This document shows, piece after piece, positions 39,101 to 46,097 of a stretch of 64,000 bases of DNA. Origin of the DNA: Methylomagnum ishizawai (GTDB lineage Bacteria > Pseudomonadota > Gammaproteobacteria > Methylococcales > Methylococcaceae); the NCBI RefSeq assembly GCF_019670005.1, contig NZ_AP019783.1:950501-1014500 (forward strand), in the 5' to 3' direction. Position 1 is the first letter of the stretch; the number at the start of each line of letters is the position of its first letter. The notes under the pieces were generated by a model that ran no database searches, had not been told where the DNA came from, and saw only the letters and a program-made list of their open reading frames with translations. The translations under genes and the position numbers were made by a program.

Positions 39101-39357
39101 CTGTAGAACGTTCCCGCGTTCGAACCGCCGTTATCCGCGTTATAGGCCGTGATGGCGGTCCCTGGGGCGGGTTGCTTGAACAAAGACCAGCCCGGTAAGG
39201 TGGTGTCGTTGGTCCACGCATTGTTGGTGCCGCTCGCGGCCAGGGTGTCGAAGTTCTGGGAATAGCTGCTGGAAAAATTGACCGCGGCCTGCCCGGTCAA
39301 GGGTAGCGCCAGCAAGGCGGCGGCCAGCCGTGTCAGTTTGTGGTGGGTTGGGGCCAT
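36139..39357 (-). CDS. Large secreted endonuclease, ExeM/NucH type, with Calx-beta and RTX-like segments
   Basis: The 1072-residue protein carries a signal peptide (about 1-24), an N-terminal domain (about 25-240), a Calx-beta domain (about 245-350), an OB-fold-like region (about 360-480) and an endonuclease/exonuclease/phosphatase domain (about 610-950). Nuclease motifs include VVGLMEIENNGPTAVGDLV, VVNHFKSKSSCP and VLVIGDLNAYGQEDPV. Near the C-terminus an RTX-like unit, GNGGKDTLTGLGGKDWFVYN, should bind calcium. The order matches extracellular DNases such as ExeM/NucH. It likely degrades external DNA for phosphate or biofilm matrix turnover. Confidence 0.85.
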   Translation of the reverse strand: MAPTHHKLTRLAAALLALPLTGQAAVNFSSSYSQNFDTLAASGTNNAWTNDTTLPGWSLFKQPAPGTAITAYNADNGGSNAGTFYSYGSTGASDRALGGLGSGGAYFGSPAAGAVAGWIAFSATNTSGATIDTLNLAYDGEQWRNGGNATAQTMVLEYGFGATFSAVSTWTAAGSAFNFTSPVATASAAAVDGNNAGRSARAGSLTGLNWTNGTTLWLRWIENNDAGNDHGLALDNFSLSTTGAAPSLSINDVSKTEGDSGTTTFTFTVSLSAPAGAGGVSFDIATADGTATAPGDYTAQALTGQSIPQGSTSHTFTVAVNGDTTVESNETFFVNVTNLTGADVADAQGQGTINNDDIATTPIHDVQGSASTSPLLGQTVTVSGIVTADLQASNQLSGFFLQEPEGNDDGDPATSEGIFVFCSSCATPVNVGDRVQVTGTVQEFNGLTEIGSVSAVGVVSTGNALPSISSITLPESTDGELERYEGMYVDLPDMTVQQNYFLGRYGQLTLGYGGRLRQPTNVYDAGSIDAQNLADLNARSLVVLDDGSSSQNPNPTPYIGQDDTVRAGDTVANLVGVLDFGPINSDTSVRDYRLHPTSAPVFTRANARATAPDPVGGNLKVASANVLNYFTTLDESGSPGCYPGGTRADCRGADSLDELDRQADKLVRELAALDADVVGLMEIENNGPTAVGDLVSRLNALVGSGSYTYVQDPIEYQNHSANGTTDAIKVAMIYKPGKVTPVGSAQALDSAAFSIGRAPVAQTFQANANDARFTVVVNHFKSKSSCPASGPDVDQGDGQGCFNATRVAQAQALLGFIADLKATSGDDDVLVIGDLNAYGQEDPVQTLVGGGLIDQLAARIAHPYSYVFDGLAGYLDHALTTASLGTQVAGVTEWHNNADEPSFIDYNLEFKQPACAACEPDLYTQAPYRASDHDPVLIGFNLARSAFAGNSSNNALTGTAGGDQLTGNGGKDTLTGLGGKDWFVYNSVTDGIDTITDFTPGTDQIVLTQLLQSLHIGNANPIAAGHVVCAAQGADSSLAIDPDAGGPAAKRVLAIVKGVGCGSLLQTLNFTF

Positions 39358-39506
39358 GTCCGGGGGTCTCCGATGGGGAGTAGTGTTTGTTAGGGATGGG
39401 CGTGGCGGGCACGCGGCGCGTGTTTTTCACGGCGCGTTTATAGAGTGGGGGGATGACAGGGGATTTAAGCTTTGGTGACAGCCGGTTGCTGGTGCGGAAC
39501 ACCCGG

Positions 39507-39824
39507 CTAGGGGTTGGCGTCGCCGATGGGATGGGCCGCGTTGGCCTGGAACCCCTCCGGCACCTTCCCGCTCAGGTAATAGGCGAAGGCGATCACCTCG
39601 GCCACGGCCAGATAAAGCTCGCGGGGGATTTCCTCGCCCAGGGGCACCTCGGCCAACACCTTCGCCAGCCCCGGATCGGTGCGCAGCGGCACCCCGTGTT
39701 CCTCGGCCAGCGCGATGATTTGCTCGGCCAAATCACCCTTGCCGCTGGCGGTGACGCGGGGGGCGTTCCGTCCGTCGTAGTTCAGGGCGATGGCGAGATC
39801 GGGCGGATTGACGACGCGGTTCAT
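39507..39824 (-). CDS. FlhB C-terminal-domain-like protein
   Basis: The 105-residue product matches the cytoplasmic domain of FlhB/EscU-type export gate proteins: AIALNYDGRNAPRVTASGKG, then AEQIIALAEEHGVPLRTDPG and EIPRELYLAVAEVIAFAYYL. It lacks the transmembrane part and the NPTH autocleavage motif (NYDG is in its place), so it is a stand-alone homologue. Such proteins accompany fliK in many proteobacteria. Its start overlaps the fliK stop by four bases. Confidence 0.82.
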   Translation of the reverse strand: MNRVVNPPDLAIALNYDGRNAPRVTASGKGDLAEQIIALAEEHGVPLRTDPGLAKVLAEVPLGEEIPRELYLAVAEVIAFAYYLSGKVPEGFQANAAHPIGDANP

Positions 39825-41005
39825 GCCTTGAGGTCCAGCAAGGGCGCGGCGGGCGCGGTGTTCCTGGCGTTGGCGGCGGGGGCTTGTGCCAGCGTATCCA
39901 GATGGCCCACCGCCAGCCCCGCGCCTTCCAGCCGCGCCCGCAGCCAATCGCCGTGGTCCCGCAACAGCCCGGCGGTGTCCGCCGTGTCGCTCCAGAGGTA
40001 GGTATCGATCTTGCCGCCCGCCAGCACCAAGCGGGCCGAGACCGTTCCCAGTCCTGGCGGCCTGAGTTCCAGGTTCACCGACCAATGTTGGGTGGCGGTG
40101 GCCTCCGCGCCGCCGTGTTGTGCCTCGGCGTCGATGCGTATCCGCAGGGTGTCGCTTTGCTCGCCTTGGGCATAGGGGATCGCCACGGACCAGGATTGGG
40201 TGCCGTCCGGTTGGGGTAGGGCGGCCAGTTGGTCCAGGCCGATGCGCGCCAAAGCGCCCTCGACCTTCCGTGCCAGGGCATCGAGCGGGGAGGGGTCGGT
40301 GCCGGTGGTCTGTGCGGTTTCCGGCGTGTTGGCGGGCCGTCCGGCGGTTTCCGCCGGGTGCGCGGGTGCGCCCGTAGCGGGTTGGGCGGCGTCCAGCCGG
40401 TCCAATACGGTCAACAGCAAGCCTTTGAAGTCCCCGGCGGGAAAATCCCCACCCCGGTCCAACACCCGCGCCAACCGCGCCTCGAACCATATTCCCGCGT
40501 CCCCCAGCGCCTGGGCCAGGCCTTCCGCCGTGGCGAGCCGCCCCGGATTGGGCAGCGCCGCCAAGAGTCCGGCCAGGGCTTGCTTGACCGGGGCGGGCAG
40601 GGGGTGGGCCGGGTCCGCCAGTTTGGGCAGCGCCGCCGCGAACTCGGCCAGTGGGATTTGCTTGGGCAGGAGCAGCCGCAGGGCTTGGGCTTCTGGGGTA
40701 TCGGCGGGAGAGGGCGGGGACGGCGATGCGCCGCCGGGGTGGGCTCCGGGCGGGGCGATGGCGAGCGGACGCAGTTCCGGCGTGGTGCCGGGCCGGGTCA
40801 CTTCCAGCTTGAGCAGGGTGCCGGGCGGGAGGTCGGCAGTGGTGGCGGCCACCAGGGTTTTGCCGCCGATTTGCAGCAGGAGGTTGGTGTCCGAGAGCCT
40901 GGCCCGGACCACGGCGGTCACCACATCGCCCAGTTTCAGCCCCGCCCCGCCCGGTCCCGGCGCGGGAGCCGGACCTATCGGAAGCGGCGTGCGGGTGATT
41001 TCCAT
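39821..41005 (-). CDS. fliK: Flagellar hook-length control protein FliK-like
   Basis: The 394-residue protein has a Pro/Ala-rich, low-complexity N-terminal two-thirds and the FliK C-terminal domain (about 290-380), including WSVNLELRPPGLGTVSARLV and the KIDTYLWSDTADTAGLLRDH segment. FliK sets hook length and switches export specificity. The N-terminal part starts MEITRTPLPIGPAPAPGPGG. The FlhB-like gene follows, and a HDOD gene precedes it by three bases. Confidence 0.8.
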   Translation of the reverse strand: MEITRTPLPIGPAPAPGPGGAGLKLGDVVTAVVRARLSDTNLLLQIGGKTLVAATTADLPPGTLLKLEVTRPGTTPELRPLAIAPPGAHPGGASPSPPSPADTPEAQALRLLLPKQIPLAEFAAALPKLADPAHPLPAPVKQALAGLLAALPNPGRLATAEGLAQALGDAGIWFEARLARVLDRGGDFPAGDFKGLLLTVLDRLDAAQPATGAPAHPAETAGRPANTPETAQTTGTDPSPLDALARKVEGALARIGLDQLAALPQPDGTQSWSVAIPYAQGEQSDTLRIRIDAEAQHGGAEATATQHWSVNLELRPPGLGTVSARLVLAGGKIDTYLWSDTADTAGLLRDHGDWLRARLEGAGLAVGHLDTLAQAPAANARNTAPAAPLLDLKA

Positions 41006-41008
41006 GGT

Positions 41009-41884
41009 TCAGGCCAGCAGCAGGTGCTGGACTTGCCAGATATCGTCCTTGGCCCGGTCCAGCACGTCCTGGCTCAGTTCGGTCGCGGACTGGCCCGCCA
41101 ATAGCTTCCGGTAGGCGGGGGTTTGGTCCAGGTGCGGATGTTTGTGGACCTCCAGGCTGCCGACGAAGCTATGCAATTGCGCCAGGATCACCAGGTCGGT
41201 GTAATCGGCGGGGCCGGGACGGTCCAGCAGCCAGTCCTCGGCGTGGCGGGCGGCCTCCTCGAAATCCTTGGGGAAATCCCATTGCCGCAGGATCAAAACG
41301 CCCACCGGCGTCCTGAGCGCTTGCAAGGCCGCGTCGAGCTGGGCCGGATCGTCCAGCAGGCCGGGGTGGCGGTCGGCCAGGGTCAGGACCGGCACGCAGC
41401 CGATATCGTGGACCAAGCCGGCCAGCATGGCGCGGTCGGGATCGAAGCCGCGCAGCTTATGGGCCAGCACCGCGCAGATGGCGGCGACATAGCCGCTGTG
41501 CGCCCACAGGGCGTTCATGCGCTTGCGGATTTGCGGGGATCGCGCCGTGAACACGGATTTGAGCGCGAAGCTGGTGATGAGGTGCTGGGCGGCTTTGAGG
41601 CCGATGCGGGTCAGGGCTTCGGGGCAGCTCTCGATCTTCTTGCGGCCGGGGTAGAGCGGGCTGTTGGCGATGTGGATCAACCGCGCCGTGATGGCGGGGT
41701 CGAGTTGCACCACGCGGGCGATGCGGGCGTTGTTGGCCTTTTCGTCGTTGATGGCTTTGCGGATTTTGAGCGAGATTTCCGGCAAGGTCGGCAGGACCAG
41801 CTTTTCCGCCCGCAAGTCCTGGTAGCACTGGCGGAGCAGCGGGTTGTGCGCGTCCTCTGTGGGGGCGGCGGGTATGGCGGACAC
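41009..41884 (-). CDS. HDOD domain protein
   Basis: The 291-residue protein has a single HDOD (degenerate HD-like) domain: LPTLPEISLKIRKAINDEKA, ARVVQLDPAITARLIHIANS, the conserved ALTRIGLKAAQHLITSFALK and LVHDIGCVPVLTLADR. HDOD proteins are non-catalytic signalling scaffolds, often tied to motility and c-di-GMP. Its position at the head of the fliK and FlhB-like genes supports such a role. Confidence 0.82.
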   Translation of the reverse strand: MSAIPAAPTEDAHNPLLRQCYQDLRAEKLVLPTLPEISLKIRKAINDEKANNARIARVVQLDPAITARLIHIANSPLYPGRKKIESCPEALTRIGLKAAQHLITSFALKSVFTARSPQIRKRMNALWAHSGYVAAICAVLAHKLRGFDPDRAMLAGLVHDIGCVPVLTLADRHPGLLDDPAQLDAALQALRTPVGVLILRQWDFPKDFEEAARHAEDWLLDRPGPADYTDLVILAQLHSFVGSLEVHKHPHLDQTPAYRKLLAGQSATELSQDVLDRAKDDIWQVQHLLLA

Positions 41885-42078
41885 GGGGGTCTCCGTTGGG
41901 GCGGGCGGTGGTGGGTTCCCGATACTAGGTTAGCGGCATTCCGGGGGTTTGTTGGAGGGGGTCCGTCCACCCGGACTGGCTGCCGGGGATTTCCGCCCGT
42001 TTCGCCAAGCCGGGCTTGTCCCGCCGTCTTAAAGGCGGCGGGCCGCGCCGCCCCGCCGCCCCGCCCCGCGATCATGCC

Positions 42079-42489
42079 TTACCGGCATGTCCCATCCGCC
42101 GCCGACAAAGCCTCCACCACCGTCGGCCCCGCCGGTTGCACCAGCGCTTCGGGATGTTTGTCCAGATAATCCAGGATCGGCCTGGGATCGAATTCCCGCC
42201 GGGCGCGGCAAGCATCGCCGCCCGGCCCGCCCAAGACCCCCGCCACGAAGCCCGCGCACAGACCCGCCCCGAGATGTTCCCTGGGGGTATCGGTCTTCTT
42301 CCAGAGCGTGCCCGGCGTTTTGAACAGGGCCAGATATTCCCCGCAGGCCCATTTCAGCCAAGTCCCGTCCTTGGGCGCGAGATGGGCCGAATACAGCGCC
42401 GACAACGGTCCCTTGTCGATCTGTCCCGGTTCCGCCGCGCATTCCCCGGCCAGCAGGGCCAATCCCATCGCCATCGCCGCCCATTTCAT
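42079..42489 (-). CDS. Secreted Rap1a/Tai-like domain protein
   Basis: The 136-residue protein has a signal peptide (MKWAAMAMGLALLAGECAAE) and a small helical domain with paired Cys residues: LCAGFVAGVL, CRARREFDPRPILDYLDKHP and VVEALSAADGTC. This pattern (Cys-x-x-Tyr/Phe helix, then a LxxYLxxHP helix, then a terminal Cys) is that of the Rap1a/Tai immunity-protein family. GAGGAGG precedes the start. A terminator separates it from the dehydrogenase operon upstream, so it is a separate unit. No toxin-type effector is adjacent. Confidence 0.6.
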   Translation of the reverse strand: MKWAAMAMGLALLAGECAAEPGQIDKGPLSALYSAHLAPKDGTWLKWACGEYLALFKTPGTLWKKTDTPREHLGAGLCAGFVAGVLGGPGGDACRARREFDPRPILDYLDKHPEALVQPAGPTVVEALSAADGTCR

Positions 42490-42557
42490 CGTGTTGCCTC
42501 CTCGCTTTGCCGGATGATTCCGGGCCGTTCCCGGTCCAGGCGCAAACCATAGCCCAA

Positions 42558-42593
42558 TAAAAAACGGGGCTCCACATCCCTGTGGAACCCCGT
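42558..42593 (-). terminator. Terminator of the PQQ dehydrogenase operon
   Basis: On the minus strand ACGGGGTTCCACA-GGGA-TGTGGAGCCCCGT followed by TTTTTATT, 13 bp with one wobble pair, 14 bp past the cytochrome c stop. Confidence 0.88.
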
Positions 42594-42606
42594 TCCATCC
42601 CACCCA

Positions 42607-43260
42607 TCAGCGGCTGGGGGTCTGCTCCCACCAGTTCACGAAGCCCGGCGCCCCCTTCCTGCCCATGGCGTTGACATAGGCGACCAGGTTGTTGAGGTCG
42701 TTGCCGCACAGGTAATTCTTGAAGGCGGGCATCCCCTCGTCGGAACCGCCGGGCACCACCTCCCGCACATCGTCGCCCTCGCCCGCGATCTTGGGGCCCA
42801 TGCCGCCCAGGCCGGTCATGCCGTGGCAGCTATAGCAGTTGAGGCGCAGATAGGCCCGGCGTCCTTCCTCGACCGGGCTGAGGGTTTCGGCCATGCAGGG
42901 TTCCTTCACCGCGATATTGACCGTGGCGCTGGCCTTGGCGGTCGCGCCCCCCGCCTTGCCGGTGGCGGTGATGGTGTACTTGGTGGCGGGTTGGGGCAGC
43001 CGGGGATAGCCGCTGATGACGCCGGTCTTGGCGTCCAGGGCCAACCCCAAGGGCAGGGCGGGGCTGCTGGCGTAGGCCACCGGAACCCCGGCGTCGAAGC
43101 CGGTCGCGGCATAGGCCGGGGTCGCCGCCATGGTCTGGTCCTTGGGCAGCACCAGGGCTTGGGAGGCCGGGGCGAGGCCCGCCGCCGCCGCGCCGTCCGC
43201 GAGGCAGAACAGCAACAGGCCGGGCAACAGGGCGCTGGAAAGATTCGCGTGCGCTTTCAT
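42607..43260 (-). CDS. Cytochrome c with N-terminal putative Ig-like domain (XoxG-like partner)
   Basis: The 217-residue protein has a signal peptide (about 1-27), an Ig-like domain of the He-PIG type (about 38-118, with SSPALPLGLALDAKTGVISG) and a monohaem cytochrome c domain. The haem site is CYSCH at 142-146 and the likely axial Met is 177 (DEGMPAF). It ends with an FVNWWEQTPSR tail. The operon position three bases after the binding-protein gene makes it the probable electron acceptor of the PQQ dehydrogenase. The Ig-like domain is unusual for XoxG/MxaG. Confidence 0.78.
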   Translation of the reverse strand: MKAHANLSSALLPGLLLFCLADGAAAAGLAPASQALVLPKDQTMAATPAYAATGFDAGVPVAYASSPALPLGLALDAKTGVISGYPRLPQPATKYTITATGKAGGATAKASATVNIAVKEPCMAETLSPVEEGRRAYLRLNCYSCHGMTGLGGMGPKIAGEGDDVREVVPGGSDEGMPAFKNYLCGNDLNNLVAYVNAMGRKGAPGFVNWWEQTPSR

Positions 43261-43263
43261 ATT

Positions 43264-44148
43264 CTATTTACCTTCATGGTTGGAGGGGTGCGCCGGAGCC
43301 GCGTCGGCGGGACTTCCGGGCGGACCCAGGTCGGGTTCGATGAGCGGTAGGTGATAGGCCGAGAGGATGCGCTGGATGTCGTCGCGCCGTCGTTCGATGG
43401 CGGCGTCCAGCCGGGCGGCGAGCGCCTGGTCGTCCTTCCGGACGCCCATGGCGATGTCGTAGGCGAACGGCATTCCGGGCATCCCGGCGTCGTTGGGCGC
43501 GGGCCGCACCGCCAAGGCGTCGCCGTACCGGGCCGCGTAATAGCCCCCGAACGGTCCCCAGACGATGGCCATGTCGATCCGGCCTCGGGCCACGGCCTCG
43601 ATGATTTGGCCCTGGGGCTGTTTCACCGAAGCCCCGCCCCACAGGGAAAAGCCGAAGATGTTGTTGGCGAGTCCATGTCGGCCCAGGGCGACGGCGGGCG
43701 GCGAATTGGAGCCGTCGTTGCCGACCGTGTGCAGGCCGATCTTGAGCCCGCGCAACACCGGATCGTCGTAGGACTGGAAATCCAGGCCGCGCTGGCGCTG
43801 GCTGACCACGACATAGCCGGAGCGGTAATAGGGCCGGGTGGTCCGCACCCGCTCGAATCCGCCGGGCACGCTGATGACCACATCGCAACGGTCCGCGCCC
43901 AAGGTCTGGCGGAAGAAGCTTTGGCGCTGCTTCAGCCAGGTGTAGGCCACGCGGGCGTGCAGGTCCTGGGCCAATACCTGGGCGATCTTGTTCTCGTAGC
44001 CTTCCTGCCCCAGGTTGGAATACGGCAGATTGTCGGGATCGGCGCAGACGCGCAGCGTACCGCCCGCGAGGGCCGGTCCCGCGGCCAGCGCGGCGGCCAA
44101 CGCGGTCCAGCGCAGCCGCCGGGGAAAGGCTCGGGATCGTGGGCTCAT
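43264..44148 (-). CDS. MxaJ/XoxJ-like periplasmic binding protein
   Basis: The 294-residue protein has a signal peptide (about 1-28) and a substrate-binding-protein type II fold: LRVCADPDNLPYSNLGQEGY near the N-terminus, CDVVISVPGGFERVRTTRPY and MAIVWGPFGGYYAARYGDAL. This is the hallmark sequence of the quinoprotein-dehydrogenase-associated binding proteins. MxaJ/XoxJ are thought to help maturation or activation of methanol dehydrogenases. It lies between the dehydrogenase (17 bp) and cytochrome c genes. Confidence 0.88.
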   Translation of the reverse strand: MSPRSRAFPRRLRWTALAAALAAGPALAGGTLRVCADPDNLPYSNLGQEGYENKIAQVLAQDLHARVAYTWLKQRQSFFRQTLGADRCDVVISVPGGFERVRTTRPYYRSGYVVVSQRQRGLDFQSYDDPVLRGLKIGLHTVGNDGSNSPPAVALGRHGLANNIFGFSLWGGASVKQPQGQIIEAVARGRIDMAIVWGPFGGYYAARYGDALAVRPAPNDAGMPGMPFAYDIAMGVRKDDQALAARLDAAIERRRDDIQRILSAYHLPLIEPDLGPPGSPADAAPAHPSNHEGK

Positions 44149-44165
44149 GGGCGTGAAACCGGGAC

Positions 44166-46097
44166 TCAAGGGTTCAGCTTGAAGACATGGACCCGGCCAC
44201 CGCCATTGGTGGCGCCGCCGCTTTCCGAGCCGGTCTTGCCGGGGCAGGGCTTGCCGCTGGCGGTGAAGCCGCCCGCCAGCCAACCCACGCCACTGAACAC
44301 CGCCACCCGTTGCTGCTTGTCCGGTCCCATGAAGGTGATCGGCGTGCCGACCGTGCCGCATTCATAGCCATTGGCATCGGTCAGCGCGGTCTCGAACAAC
44401 AGGTCGCCGGTGATGGCGTCGAGCGCCTTGAACTTGTTGTCGAGGGTGCCGTAGAAGATCACGTCGCCCTGGGTCGCCAACACGCCGCTATAGATGGCGG
44501 CCGGTTCGGGATAGGCCCATTTGCGGGTGTTGCTGGTGATATCCCAGGCCACCAACTCGCCGGAAAACAGCCCGCCCGGTCCCAGGGTCATGGTGATGTT
44601 CTGGCCCATGAACGGCGCGCCGGCGATATATTCGGCCTTCAGGCCCTCGTAGGTCTGGCACAGGTTGAAGGTCGGCACATAGAACAAATTGGTGCGCGGC
44701 GAAAACGCCATCGGTTCCCAGCCCTTCAAGCCCATGGCCGAGGGGCAGATATCGGTGGTCGGGACGCCTTGATGGGTGGCTTTGGGCGAGTCCGGGACCA
44801 CCTGGCCCTTGGCGTCGAGGAACACCGGCAGGCCGGTGGCGAGGTCGATATGGTCGGCCCAGTTCACCGCTTCCGGCTTGGGACCGAACTTGGTCGCCGC
44901 CAGGACTTCGCCGCTGAGCCGGTCGAAGGTGTAGGCGAAGCCGTTCTTGTTGAAATGCACCAGCACCTGGGCATGGCTGCCGCTGGCGTTGGTGATCGGG
45001 GTGGTGAGGGTCAGCGGGACGCTTTCGCCCGAAGCCGCGTCGTAGTCCCAGTAATCGTGCGGCGTGGTCTGGTAGATCCATTGCGCCAAGCCGGTCGAGG
45101 CGTTGCGGGCGAACACCGACGCGCCCCATTTGTTAGCACCGGGGCGTTGGTCGGCATTCCAGGTGCCGGGCTGGCTGGTGCCGTAGAACAGCAGGTCGGT
45201 GGCGGCGTCGTAATTGATGAAGCCCCAGACCGAACTGCCGCCCTGCTGCCATTTGTTGCCGGCGCCTTCCCAGCTGGTGACGCCCTGGTCCACGCCCTGG
45301 TTCTTGCCCTTCTGGTAGAACGAGTTATAGAAGGCGCTGCCGACCTTGACATCGCTGTCGGGTCCGGTGGTGTAGGCGGTCCATTGCACCGCGCCGGTCG
45401 CGAGGTCCAGCGACTTGACCCAGCCCCGCACCGCCATTTCGCCGCTGGAACTACCCACGATCACCCGGTATTTACCCGCTGCGGCCTTGTTCGGGACGAT
45501 GAGGACCGCGCCATTGGTGGTGACGCCGGTCTTGGGGTCGGCCAGGGAGGTGCGCCATTTCTGCTTGTGGGTCGCGACATCCACCGCCACCACGGTGTCG
45601 TCCAGCGTGGTGTAGACCACGAGGCCGTTCTGGTAGGCCGGGCCGCGGTTGACCGTGTCGCAGCAATTCACGCCGAAGGCATAGCGGTTGACGCTGGGGG
45701 AGAAGGTCCACAGGGTCGCGCCGCTGCTGAGGTCGTAGGCGATCAGCTTGTTCGGGAAGGGCGTCACCACGTACAAGGTGCTGCCGACCACCAGGGGAGC
45801 GCCCATGTGGCTGCCATTGACGCCGGTCTTGAAGGTGCGTTCCAGCACCAGCTTGGAATCGAGGGGAGTGCCGATGCTGGTCCGGTTGATTTGGGCGAGT
45901 TCGCTGTAATGGGTGCCGTCCAGGGCGCCGCCATGGCTGGTCCATTGGTTGCCGGTGCCGACCACGGTGGTCAGCGCGGCCCCGGCCCCCAGGCTATGGA
46001 TTCCCAGCAATAGCGCGATAGGCCATCCCGCCCGTGGCCGGGATGGAGGTTGGAAGAAGCCCGTGGCCGACGCGCCGCCATGGAATTGGTTTTTCAT
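44166..46097 (-). CDS. PQQ-dependent alcohol dehydrogenase, XoxF-like, with lanthanide-type motif
   Basis: The 643-residue periplasmic enzyme has a signal peptide (about 1-41) and an eight-bladed quinoprotein propeller. Visible sites: vicinal disulphide Cys145-Cys146 (VNCCDTVNRG), metal-ligand Glu220 (SSGEMAVRG), stacking Trp291, catalytic Asp351 and the extra Asp353 (PHDYWDYDA) that marks lanthanide-dependent XoxF types, and Lys384 where MxaF/XoxF carry Arg. The normally invariant Asn ligand is Gln309 (FYGTSQPGTWN). Blade sequences such as CPSAMGLKGWEPMAFSPRTN are XoxF-like. It heads an operon with the binding protein and cytochrome c. The substrate is probably methanol or another short alcohol or aldehyde. 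Confidence 0.85.
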   Translation of the reverse strand: MKNQFHGGASATGFFQPPSRPRAGWPIALLLGIHSLGAGAALTTVVGTGNQWTSHGGALDGTHYSELAQINRTSIGTPLDSKLVLERTFKTGVNGSHMGAPLVVGSTLYVVTPFPNKLIAYDLSSGATLWTFSPSVNRYAFGVNCCDTVNRGPAYQNGLVVYTTLDDTVVAVDVATHKQKWRTSLADPKTGVTTNGAVLIVPNKAAAGKYRVIVGSSSGEMAVRGWVKSLDLATGAVQWTAYTTGPDSDVKVGSAFYNSFYQKGKNQGVDQGVTSWEGAGNKWQQGGSSVWGFINYDAATDLLFYGTSQPGTWNADQRPGANKWGASVFARNASTGLAQWIYQTTPHDYWDYDAASGESVPLTLTTPITNASGSHAQVLVHFNKNGFAYTFDRLSGEVLAATKFGPKPEAVNWADHIDLATGLPVFLDAKGQVVPDSPKATHQGVPTTDICPSAMGLKGWEPMAFSPRTNLFYVPTFNLCQTYEGLKAEYIAGAPFMGQNITMTLGPGGLFSGELVAWDITSNTRKWAYPEPAAIYSGVLATQGDVIFYGTLDNKFKALDAITGDLLFETALTDANGYECGTVGTPITFMGPDKQQRVAVFSGVGWLAGGFTASGKPCPGKTGSESGGATNGGGRVHVFKLNP

